Shown piece by piece: positions 57,506 through 64,000 of a DNA stretch of 64,000 bases (positions are counted from its first letter, which is position 1; every line of letters begins with the position of its first letter). Origin of the DNA: Mucilaginibacter sp. OK268 (GTDB taxonomy: Bacteria > Bacteroidota > Bacteroidia > Sphingobacteriales > Sphingobacteriaceae); the NCBI RefSeq assembly GCF_900103125.1, contig NZ_FNJV01000008.1:278294-342293 (forward strand), written 5' to 3'. The position numbers and the translations under genes were made by a program. The notes under the pieces are model-generated. The model was not told the DNA's origin, made no database searches, and saw only the letters and a list, made by a program, of their open reading frames with translations.

Positions 57506-57619
57506 ATGAAAAAAATTATTTACATAGCGTTTATAGCCCTGGTAGTTGGTTGCACGATCTCGTCATGCTCCAATAAACTATGCCCAGCTTATGGTTCATA
57601 TCCTAAAAGCCGTCGTTAA
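57506..57619 (+). CDS. 37-aa lipoprotein-like small protein
   Basis: The frame encodes 37 residues: an N-terminal Lys pair, a hydrophobic stretch (IIYIAFIALVVGCTI), a lipobox SSC (Cys21) and a short tail SNKLCPAYGSYPKSRR. It starts 30 nt after ribH. Small Bacteroidota lipoproteins with a CPAYGSYPKS-type tail exist near ribH. The pattern of signal plus conserved tail supports a real gene despite its size. Function unknown. Confidence 0.65.
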   Translation: MKKIIYIAFIALVVGCTISSCSNKLCPAYGSYPKSRR

Positions 57620-57724
57620 CAGGCAATTGTCATTTTTTATTTTCATTTAAAGCTATAGGAAGTTTTTTGCGTTATTTTGTGTTTTAATAACACTTATAGC
57701 ACTGTACACTATATCATTATCTTT

Positions 57725-58054
57725 ATGAATTGGATTTCGTTGGAGTCGGTAGATCAATTGAATAGCATTAAACAACACCAGGGCTACAGTCTGATATTTA
57801 AACATAGCACCCGCTGTTCCATCAGCATGATGGCTAAAAAACGTTTTGAGTTGGACTGGGAAGATCTTCCCGAAGACATGCCCCTTTATTTTTTAGATCT
57901 CATCAGTTATCGTGATCTGTCAAAACAAGTGGCCGAAATTTTCCAGGTACACCATGAATCACCGCAGCTGCTGCTGATCAAAGATGGTGAATGTGTACTC
58001 GATCAATCTCACGGAGAGATCTCGGTTGACGAAGCCCTGTCGGTTTTAAACTAG
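57725..58054 (+). CDS. ytxJ: Bacillithiol-system redox protein YtxJ
   Basis: This is a 109-residue thioredoxin-fold protein. The ATG at 57725 is chosen because the conserved start is NWISLESVDQLNSIKQ. The monothiol motif lies in IFKHSTRCSISMMAKKRFE (Cys-Ser-Ile-Ser), typical of YtxJ. LLLIKDGECVLDQSHGEISV follows. YtxJ proteins are thought to act as bacilliredoxins, removing bacillithiol from oxidised proteins. Presence of the gene suggests that this organism makes bacillithiol. Confidence 0.88.
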   Translation: MNWISLESVDQLNSIKQHQGYSLIFKHSTRCSISMMAKKRFELDWEDLPEDMPLYFLDLISYRDLSKQVAEIFQVHHESPQLLLIKDGECVLDQSHGEISVDEALSVLN

Positions 58055-58078
58055 CAGTTTCTTAGTATATACCCCACT

Positions 58079-58175
58079 CGTCATTGCGAGGTACAAAGCA
58101 ATCCCTACATAAGCAGGTTAACTATGTACGTTTGCTCTGTACAATATAGAGATTGCTTCGTACCTCGCAATGACG
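58079..58175. repeat. REP-like palindrome, family A
   Basis: CGTCATTGCGAGGTAC at the left is exactly inverted at the right (GTACCTCGCAATGACG), with AAAGCAATCCCT and AGAGATTGCTTC inside. Here it lies between two genes on the same strand (ytxJ and lipA), unlike most other members. Confidence 0.8.
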
Positions 58176-58297
58176 TAGGTTTTTATTCTTGTTTCCTGAT
58201 TCTTATCTCTTGATTCTGATCCCCCTATTATAATTTATTCGTAAAACTTGTACTATAGCCCATAAAGGGTTATTTGGTTTTTAATTACATTTGTACC

Positions 58298-59182
58298 ATG
58301 ATTGATTTGCCGGTAATTCCTGCTGTTAGCCAACAACCCCAACGCAAGCCAGATTGGCTTAGGGTAAAGCTGCCTATTGGAAAAGAGTATACACATGTAC
58401 GCAGTTTGGTTGATGAACATAAGCTGCACACCATATGCGAGAGTGGTAATTGCCCTAATATGGGTGAGTGCTGGGGAGCCGGCACAGCTACCTTCATGAT
58501 ACTGGGTAATATTTGTACCCGTTCCTGCTCGTTTTGCGCCGTAGCAACCGGCAGGCCATTAGCCGTTGATATAGACGAGCCTAACCGCGTAGCTACTTCG
58601 GTAAAACTAATGCAGGTAAAACACTGCGTGATCACTTCTGTTGATCGTGACGACCTGAAAGACGGCGGATCCATTATCTGGGCCGAAACTATCAACGCTA
58701 TACGCCGCGAAAGCCCCGATACTACATTAGAAACTTTATTGCCCGATTTCAGGGGTAACTGGGATAACCTGGCACGCGTGCTGGAAACCCGCCCTGAGGT
58801 AGTCTCACATAACCTGGAAACCGTACGCCGCTTGACCAAAGAGGTTCGCATCCAGGCTAAGTATGATCGTAGCTTGGAGGCTTTAAAACACGTATCAGAA
58901 GCCGGTTTACGAACCAAATCGGGCATTATGCTGGGTTTAGGCGAAACCGAAGACGATATTTTAGAAGCCATGGACGATTTGCTGGCGGCCGGTGTACACA
59001 TACTTACTTTAGGCCAATACTTACAGCCAACACGCAACCATCACCCGGTGATTGACTGGATCCATCCCGATCAGTTTGCCCGGTTAAAACAATTTGGATT
59101 AGATAAAGGTTTCAAATACGTAGAGAGCGGACCACTGGTACGTTCATCCTATCATGCAGAAAAGCATCTGTTTGATATGTGA
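58298..59182 (+). CDS. lipA: Lipoyl synthase
   Basis: This is a 294-residue radical-SAM enzyme. The start at 58298 (MIDLPVIPAVSQQPQRKPDW) is chosen; an upstream TG-type start adds only eight unlikely residues. The auxiliary iron-sulfur cluster uses TICESGNCPNMGECWGAGTA (CX4CX5C), and the SAM cluster uses CTRSCSFC. TSVDRDDLKDGG, the sequence PDFRGNWDNLARVLETRPEV and GLGETEDDILEAMDDL are conserved. The enzyme inserts two sulfur atoms into octanoyl chains to make lipoyl groups. An ECF sigma gene follows 24 nt downstream. Confidence 0.95.
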   Translation: MIDLPVIPAVSQQPQRKPDWLRVKLPIGKEYTHVRSLVDEHKLHTICESGNCPNMGECWGAGTATFMILGNICTRSCSFCAVATGRPLAVDIDEPNRVATSVKLMQVKHCVITSVDRDDLKDGGSIIWAETINAIRRESPDTTLETLLPDFRGNWDNLARVLETRPEVVSHNLETVRRLTKEVRIQAKYDRSLEALKHVSEAGLRTKSGIMLGLGETEDDILEAMDDLLAAGVHILTLGQYLQPTRNHHPVIDWIHPDQFARLKQFGLDKGFKYVESGPLVRSSYHAEKHLFDM

Positions 59183-59206
59183 TAATTCCTTTATATATTC
59201 ACACTG

Positions 59207-59758
59207 TTGAGTAAGAAACATAAAATATCGCTGACCGAGGAGCAGTTGGTTTTTTCATTGAGAAATCATGAGAAAATTGCTATTGAAGCGTTATATGATA
59301 TGTATTCTGCTGTATTGTTCGGCGTAATTTCACGCATTGTTGTCGACACCGCCATTGCCGAAGATGTTTTACAGGAAACTTTTGTAAAAATCTGGCACTC
59401 CTTCTCCAGCTATAGCACCGAAAAAGGCCGCCTGTTTACCTGGATGGTAAATATCGCGCGCAACCTGGCTATAGATAAAATCAGATCAAAGGATTTTAAG
59501 AACCAGAATAAAAACCAGGAACTTGAAAATACCGTAAATTCCATTGACGAGCAAAGGAGCACGGTTTACAAGCCTGAGTTGATGGGTGTTAAAGATCTGG
59601 TTGATACATTAAAGCCTGAACAAAAATCAATAATCGATCTGGTGTATTTTAAAGGTTACACGCATGTGGAAGCTGCTGATGAATTAGGCGTTCCGCTGGG
59701 TACCATTAAAACGCGGTTACGAATGGGTATACAGCAACTCAGAAAACATTTTAATTGA
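59207..59758 (+). CDS. ECF-type sigma-70 factor
   Basis: This is a 183-residue sigma factor starting at TTG 59207; no ATG gives a better N-terminus. Region 2 is at about 25-80 (EALYDMYSAVLFGVISRIVV; IAEDVLQETFVKIWHSFSSY; FTWMVNIARNLAIDKIRSKD). Region 4 is at about 125-180 (LKPEQKSIIDLVYFKGYTHV, then EAADELGVPLGTIKTRLRMG). It belongs to the SigK/RpoE-like group rather than the FecI-like group. It is paired with an RskA-type anti-sigma gene 4 nt downstream and follows lipA. Confidence 0.93.
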   Translation: MSKKHKISLTEEQLVFSLRNHEKIAIEALYDMYSAVLFGVISRIVVDTAIAEDVLQETFVKIWHSFSSYSTEKGRLFTWMVNIARNLAIDKIRSKDFKNQNKNQELENTVNSIDEQRSTVYKPELMGVKDLVDTLKPEQKSIIDLVYFKGYTHVEAADELGVPLGTIKTRLRMGIQQLRKHFN

Positions 59759-59762
59759 AGTA

Positions 59763-60584
59763 GTGGAAGATATAAGAGCATATATAGAAACAGGGATACT
59801 GGAACTTTACGTTCTGGGGGATGTAACCCCCAACGAAAAGTTGCAAGTGGAAGAGATGGCCCAAAAACATCCTGCCGTAAAAGCGGAACTGGATGAAATT
59901 GAGCGCTCCCTGGAACTGTACGCTCAGGAAAATGCTGTTGAACCTTCAGAAAATTTACGTGGCCGGGTAATGGGCAGTATCCTTACCAATTTAGGCGACG
60001 ATAATAACTTCCCCGAAAAGCCACACCCCGTTAACCATAAGTTGGTGGAATTAACTGCACGCAAGGAAAACAACTTTTATAAATATGCCTTTGCTGCCAG
60101 TTTGGCTTTGTTGGTAGCCAGTACCATTGCTTTGGTGAGCGTTTACTCGCGCCTCAAAAACTCTAACGATCAGTTGGAGGCTATGCAATTGCAAAATCAA
60201 CATTTTAGTAACCGCGTAAATTTAATGGACAGGGAACTGGGCATTTTCCGCGACCCATCTTTTAAATTATTGAAACTACAGGGAACAGCTAAAACCCCGG
60301 CATCAGTAGTAATGTTGGCATTTAGCCCTTCCAAGAAAAAAGTAATGATCGACATGGGCAATGTTAAACTGCCCGAGAACGATAAAGATCATCAATACCA
60401 GCTTTGGGCATTAGTTGGCGGCAAACCGGTTGACCTGGGTGTTTTTGATGCCAAAAATGATTCGACCGGTATGAAAGAGATGAAGTCGATAGCGCTTGCC
60501 GATGCTTTTGCCGTAACCCTTGAGCCAAAAGGCGGCAGTGTTAACCCTACCATGGATCAAATGATGGTTCTGGGTAAATTCTGA
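59763..60584 (+). CDS. RskA-like membrane anti-sigma factor
   Basis: This is a 273-residue protein starting at GTG 59763. The N-terminal cytoplasmic domain (TGILELYVLGDVTPNEKLQV, then EEMAQKHPAVKAELDEIERS) should bind the sigma factor encoded 4 nt upstream. One membrane helix follows (FAASLALLVASTIALVSVYS). After a coiled-coil-like stretch, the periplasmic RskA domain has APEDR-type strands (HQYQLWALVGGKPVDLGVFD; FAVTLEPKGGSVNPTMDQMM). Such pairs respond to envelope or oxidative stress. The specific signal is unknown. Confidence 0.9.
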   Translation: MEDIRAYIETGILELYVLGDVTPNEKLQVEEMAQKHPAVKAELDEIERSLELYAQENAVEPSENLRGRVMGSILTNLGDDNNFPEKPHPVNHKLVELTARKENNFYKYAFAASLALLVASTIALVSVYSRLKNSNDQLEAMQLQNQHFSNRVNLMDRELGIFRDPSFKLLKLQGTAKTPASVVMLAFSPSKKKVMIDMGNVKLPENDKDHQYQLWALVGGKPVDLGVFDAKNDSTGMKEMKSIALADAFAVTLEPKGGSVNPTMDQMMVLGKF

Positions 60585-60945
60585 TCCTCGCTATCCTCCC
60601 ATTTTATTGCATTTATCATACTATGGCTCCCGTAGTCCATTCCCTATTCCCGATAGTTTTAACAAATTTTAACACAGTTTATACCCCAATTAAGGCTATT
60701 TTAAGCTATTTTTGGAAACAAACCAGTACCTTATCATGTTATTTAACAATTATTTAACCGAAATCCACACAAAATATTTGTTTTTTTGTAACTATTAGGG
60801 TAGTTGATGCGTCTTATGTATAGTTAGATCGAAAAACCTAATGAATATCATAAATCTAACGCCATAAATTTGAGTATTTAGTTCTTTATAAGATCAGTTA
60901 ATAGTTAATCAAAAACGGTTGTATCAATACTTGCAACCGTTTTTT
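60585..60945. other. Convergent intergenic gap with terminator; no gene recognised
   Basis: This 361-bp gap between the anti-sigma and nnrE-nnrD 3' ends is AT-rich. It contains a TATTTTTG element (60707-60714) that could start a short transcript running to the hairpin at 60911-60944. No coding sequence is convincing. Confidence 0.5.
60911..60944. terminator. Bidirectional terminator before nnrE-nnrD 3' end
   Basis: AAAAACGGTTG (60911-60921) pairs with CAACCGTTTTT (60934-60944) around a 12-nt loop, with further T residues on the plus strand. Confidence 0.82.
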
Positions 60946-62451
60946 TTATGCTATTAATTTGGCCATGGTGATTGGCAATTGCGCGGTGAGCTTACCCGGC
61001 AAAACCACATTCAACCTATTAGGCAAGGCCAATTCATCGCCGGCTTTGCCGTGTACATAAATACCAATAAGGCAGGCTTGCAAGGGAGCATATTTTTGAG
61101 CCAACAATGCGGTAATGATGCCGGTTAACACATCACCCATACCACCCGACGCCATAGCCGCATTACCCGATGAATTAAAGTAAGCCCGCCCCTCCGGCGA
61201 TAAGGTTATGGTATAATCATTCTTTAAAACGATATGGATATTCAGCTTTTTAGCCTGCTGCATACCTGTTTGCAACCGCTGCCACCAGTTTTTATGCTCG
61301 CCAAACAAACGATCAAACTCTTTCATGTGAGGTGTTAGCACGCTTCCTTCCGGTAATTTTTTCAATAAGTCGGGATGTTCTGCCAACAAATTAAGCGCGT
61401 CGGCATCCACAACTATGGGCTTTTTATAGTTTTTGATCAATGCCGATAACAATTGAAGGGCATCATCAGCTTTGCCCAGGCCAGGTCCAATGGCTATCGA
61501 ACTAAATTTATCCCATTCAATTTCGGGCAGTTCATTTTCATTGCGCACAATGGCCATAATTTCGGGCAGATAGCTATTGAGGGCGATGAGTCCGCTTTCG
61601 GGTACGCAGGCAGTAGTAAGCCCCGCACCGGCATGAGCAGCGGCCGAAGCGCTCAGCAGGGCCGCTCCCATGGTTTTGGTCTGCCCGGCTATGATAAGGG
61701 CATGACCGTAAGTCCCTTTATTACTAAAATGTCGCCGAGGTTTCAGTCCGGCTTTTACATCCTTTTCCTCTATAAACTGGTAAGGTGAGTTTATGGATCG
61801 TACATACCCCTCGTCAATGCCGATATTTACCGTTTCCCAGCAATGAATATAAGGGGCCGATTCTGGCAGCAAAAAATTGATCCTTGGTTGCTGAAAGCTG
61901 ATCACCAGATCGGCTTCAATAGCTATGGCCTCCGGTTGTATCTCTCCGTCGCAGAAAAGCCCTGTGGGCACATCAACAGCCACAACCGTTTTGTTTAGGG
62001 CATTGATATGTTTAACCAATCGCTCATAATCGCCGGTAAGCGGTTTATTTAAACCGCTTCCTAAAAGGGCGTCGATAATGATGGTGCTGCTTTCCTCAGG
62101 TAGATCGTCGCCTTTATTTATTTCCGTTACCGGGATATCAATTTGCTTTAAACGCTCCAGGTTTATATCAAAATCGGCAGAGGTTTTATCACTACAACGC
62201 ACAATCTTTACGGTCAGTTTTTTATAATGATGCTGATGGAGTATGCGTGCAATAGCCAACCCGTCGCCGCCATTATTGCCTGTGCCACAGTAAAAACTGA
62301 TCGATTGTTTTTTATCCGGAAAATGATTGATGAACCAGCCCACAAATGCTTTAGAAGCCCGCTCCATCAGATCAACAGAAGAGATGGGCTCATGAGCTAT
62401 AGTATAGGCATCAGCCTGGCGTACTTGTTCGGCAATTAATAAAGGCAGCAT
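60946..62451 (-). CDS. nnr: Bifunctional NAD(P)H-hydrate epimerase / ADP-dependent dehydratase
   Basis: This is a 501-residue two-domain NAD(P)HX repair enzyme. The N-terminal epimerase (NnrE, about 1-215) has FYCGTGNNGGDGLAIARILH and VVAVDVPTGLFCDGEI. The C-terminal ADP-dependent dehydratase (NnrD, about 225-501) has GHALIIAGQTKTMGAALLSA, AIGPGLGKADDALQL, VVDADALNLLAEHP and AAMASGGMGDVLTGIITALL. It restores hydrated NADH and NADPH. It is the second gene after anmK on the same strand (45 nt apart) and probably shares its transcript. Confidence 0.94.
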   Translation of the reverse strand: MLPLLIAEQVRQADAYTIAHEPISSVDLMERASKAFVGWFINHFPDKKQSISFYCGTGNNGGDGLAIARILHQHHYKKLTVKIVRCSDKTSADFDINLERLKQIDIPVTEINKGDDLPEESSTIIIDALLGSGLNKPLTGDYERLVKHINALNKTVVAVDVPTGLFCDGEIQPEAIAIEADLVISFQQPRINFLLPESAPYIHCWETVNIGIDEGYVRSINSPYQFIEEKDVKAGLKPRRHFSNKGTYGHALIIAGQTKTMGAALLSASAAAHAGAGLTTACVPESGLIALNSYLPEIMAIVRNENELPEIEWDKFSSIAIGPGLGKADDALQLLSALIKNYKKPIVVDADALNLLAEHPDLLKKLPEGSVLTPHMKEFDRLFGEHKNWWQRLQTGMQQAKKLNIHIVLKNDYTITLSPEGRAYFNSSGNAAMASGGMGDVLTGIITALLAQKYAPLQACLIGIYVHGKAGDELALPNRLNVVLPGKLTAQLPITMAKLIA

Positions 62452-62496
62452 ATTATTCTAAAGTAAGGAATAATATGTTTTGTTTTTGTAAAGTTC

Positions 62497-63690
62497 CTAA
62501 TGCGCAAAACTAAACTTCCCCATCAGCACAGCGAGGTTATTACCAATGGTCATCGGTTCACCACACAAGGCCTCGTTACCCAGCAAGGCAAATAGTATGG
62601 CTTCCTTGGCATCGGGATCGATTCCCAGGCTGCCGGTATCGGCAATTTGGGTATCGGCCAATGCCTGTTTTAAATAATTAATTACAAAAGGATTTCGGGC
62701 ACCACCGCCGCTTATAAATACATGCAGATCATGGGCCTTGATATTTGTCCGGATAAAATGTTCAATAGCTACCGCGGTAAACATGCTTAAGGTACTTACC
62801 AGGTCCTCGTTTTTAATGTGTTCTGTACCTGTACGTAACTGAGCCTGCTCCACATAAGCCAAACCAAATAATTCCGGACCCGTGGTTTTTGGAGCCGCTT
62901 CCTCAAAAAAAGCATGATTGAGCAATGCCCTGAGCAGGTCTTCATTTACTTTACCACCATAGGCAATAGCCGAATCTTTGTCATACGCCGTATTAAAAAA
63001 TTTACGACAAGCCGCATCGATCAGCGTGTTTCCAGGACCGATATCTGTGCATAAGATTTGATTGGCATCGCCATTGGCAGGCAGATAGGTGAGATTGGCT
63101 ATCCCTCCTATATTCAATAGTATCCGGTTTTCGCCGGGTTTACTGCCCAACAGCACGTCGCCATATAAAGCCAAAGGCGCACCTTCGCCACCTGCGGCGA
63201 TATGTTTCTGCCTGAAATCACTGATGGTTAATATCCCGGTTTTTACCGCCAGATGATCACCATCACCTATTTGCAGGGTGGCATTTGGGTAGTTGGCCCG
63301 ATGGTGCAGCCGCTGAGGCGCATGGTAAATGGTTTGCCCGTGACTGGCTATAAAATCAACCGTACCTGCATCTACACCCCAACCGGCCAATGCTTCCAAA
63401 ACCAGTTGGCCATGATAGTTACCTATAAAAGCATTCAGTAAAGTTACCTGCTCCAGGTCGGCCGTTTTGCGGGCAAAAACCTGTTGCACTTCGTCCTTAA
63501 AACTTTGCAGATAAGGTATGGTTATAAATTGCAATAGCTCGAACTGGGTTTGCAGACCGCTGCCGGTAAAACTGCACAGGGCGATGTCGAGCCCATCCAG
63601 CGAAGTACCCGACATGAGACCAATACCCAATTTTTTATTTTTTTGGGCGATATTGAACAGCTGCTGCAGATTTTGATTAAACGGTAACAT
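62497..63690 (-). CDS. anmK: Anhydro-N-acetylmuramic acid kinase
   Basis: This is a 397-residue sugar kinase of the AnmK family. IGLMSGTSLDGLDIALC (about 22-38) binds ATP phosphate. VDFIASHGQTIYHAPQRLHH and LQIGDGDHLAVKTGILTISD, then FRQKHIAAGGEGAPL are conserved. LLNIGGIANLTYLP, the sequence DIGPGNTLIDAACRKFFNTA and VFISGGGARNPFVINYLKQA complete the pattern. It phosphorylates and opens anhMurNAc during peptidoglycan recycling. It is divergent from a probable nagB, whose product handles the resulting amino sugar. Confidence 0.94.
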   Translation of the reverse strand: MLPFNQNLQQLFNIAQKNKKLGIGLMSGTSLDGLDIALCSFTGSGLQTQFELLQFITIPYLQSFKDEVQQVFARKTADLEQVTLLNAFIGNYHGQLVLEALAGWGVDAGTVDFIASHGQTIYHAPQRLHHRANYPNATLQIGDGDHLAVKTGILTISDFRQKHIAAGGEGAPLALYGDVLLGSKPGENRILLNIGGIANLTYLPANGDANQILCTDIGPGNTLIDAACRKFFNTAYDKDSAIAYGGKVNEDLLRALLNHAFFEEAAPKTTGPELFGLAYVEQAQLRTGTEHIKNEDLVSTLSMFTAVAIEHFIRTNIKAHDLHVFISGGGARNPFVINYLKQALADTQIADTGSLGIDPDAKEAILFALLGNEALCGEPMTIGNNLAVLMGKFSFAH

Positions 63691-63742
63691 GGCTTTAAAT
63701 TACGATTTGTTGCGGGGCTTTGCAAAAGTTAAATTAATAAAA

Positions 63743-63826
63743 GGCCTCACCCCGACCCTTCTTCAAAAGAGAGGGCTTAACACAAACGTTTGCGAATCAA
63801 AGTCCTCTCCTTTGGAGAGGATTTAC
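63743..63826. repeat. Intergenic palindromic repeat, family E
   Basis: CCTTCTTCAAAAGAGAGGG (63757-63775) and TCCTCTCCTTTGGAGAGGA (63803-63821) carry inverted segments in the divergent gap between anmK and the gene at 63906. The sequence resembles dispersed palindromes of Bacteroidota genomes but differs from families A to D. Confidence 0.55.
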
Positions 63827-63860
63827 ACTAAATTAATAGCTGCACTACATAAATATCTGA

Positions 63861-63868
63861 TATATTTG
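63861..63868 (+). promoter_or_regulatory. -7 element (TATATTTG) of the 63906 gene
   Basis: TATATTTG matches TAnnTTTG and lies 37 bp before the ATG at 63906. Confidence 0.55.
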
Positions 63869-63905
63869 TTTTGGAACAAGCATATAAACTTATTAATACT
63901 GATAC

Positions 63906-64000
63906 ATGGCCCGATTAAATTTATTGGAAGAGACCCGGTACGAGAAGCTGCCGGTAAGCGTTTATGGTACCCAGCAACAAGCCTCGGTAGCGGTGGCTGC
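63906..64000 (+). CDS. nagB: Probable glucosamine-6-phosphate deaminase (3' end outside window)
   Basis: Only 31 complete codons are present: ARLNLLEETRYEKLPVSVYG, then TQQQASVAVAA. This start resembles Bacteroidota NagB-type proteins (L-E-E-T-R-x-E-K-L-P-V-x-V-Y). NagB converts glucosamine-6-phosphate to fructose-6-phosphate. Position beside anmK supports an amino-sugar/murein recycling role. The short length keeps certainty limited. Confidence 0.5.
   Translation, partial: MARLNLLEETRYEKLPVSVYGTQQQASVAVA

Noticed and set aside
58286..58293. TACATTTG as the lipA -7 element
   Set aside because: It ends 4 bp before the chosen ATG, so a transcript started from it would begin at or inside the codon. 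The true promoter is probably upstream.
58285..59037. 250-residue open frame antisense to lipA
   Set aside because: lipA on the other strand has all iron-sulfur cluster motifs. The reverse frame is Ser/Thr/Val-rich without a domain.
1..64000. Polysaccharide utilisation locus with enzymes
   Set aside because: Both SusCD sets lack neighbouring glycosidases, and the GH28-like gene and ketoglutarate-semialdehyde-type dehydrogenase are too far away to be assigned to them.

Overview
The window looks like a chromosomal stretch of a Bacteroidota member, most likely a Sphingobacteriaceae (Mucilaginibacter/Pedobacter-like) soil or plant-associated bacterium. The evidence is two FecI-type sigma / FecR / SusC / SusD sets, Bacteroidota -7 promoter elements of the form TAnnTTTG, an S46 dipeptidyl-peptidase, a bacillithiol-system protein (YtxJ) and many palindromic intergenic repeats. 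The genus is inference. I found no rRNA, tRNA, CRISPR array, prophage or full insertion sequence.

Layout. 1-6900: the 3' part of a GH28-like beta-helix glycosidase, an azoreductase (azoR) behind a 38-bp perfect palindrome, a cell-envelope lipoprotein cluster (Gly/Trp-rich exported protein, LpoB-like, COG3014-like) and a DUF1801 protein. 7165-13767: sigma/FecR/SusC/SusD locus 1. 13898-17287: a copper-handling operon (HYC_CC_PP protein, DUF3347 protein, multicopper oxidase with an extra C-terminal barrel-like domain). 17625-25892: a seven-haem-motif cytochrome and sigma/FecR/SusC/SusD locus 2, all on the minus strand. 26178-31153: cobW-lgt facing a frameshifted DPP7-type peptidase and a thioredoxin-reductase-like gene. 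The cobW and reductase promoters share an identical-architecture inverted repeat, which suggests one metal- or redox-responsive regulator. 31325-35564: a GntR/UTRA-controlled sugar transporter and mannose-6-phosphate-isomerase-like operon. 35692-38254: a small unknown gene, a 137-bp MITE-like element with a perfect 7-bp target duplication, and two divergent family-2 glycosyltransferases around a 12-bp inverted repeat.

38420-44963: ketoglutarate-semialdehyde-type dehydrogenase; a LysR/MdaB/ABM-monooxygenase/aldo-keto reductase cluster for quinone or electrophile stress; HxlR with a divergent metallo-beta-lactamase-fold hydrolase. 44986-47771: an exported DUF3108-like protein and a LytS/LytTR two-component pair. 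47898-58054: housekeeping genes (asparaginase, TatD, two FKBPs, NrnA-type DHH, ndk, DciA-like DUF721, recF, TPR membrane protein, ribH, a 37-aa lipoprotein, ytxJ). 58298-64000: lipA, an ECF sigma/anti-sigma pair, NAD(P)HX repair (nnrE-nnrD), anmK and the start of a probable nagB.

The most unusual signals lie between the genes. They are: (i) a diverged second copy of the ndk 3' end 663 bp downstream of ndk, with its own hairpin, bracketing a small orphan gene, as if an element had integrated into and rebuilt the ndk C-terminus; (ii) the MITE-like element at 36253-36389; (iii) hairpins built from 7-nt units just upstream of the COG3014-like gene and ndk, with a related array before ribH; (iv) several families of REP-like palindromes concentrated between convergent genes; (v) the shared cobW/reductase operator.
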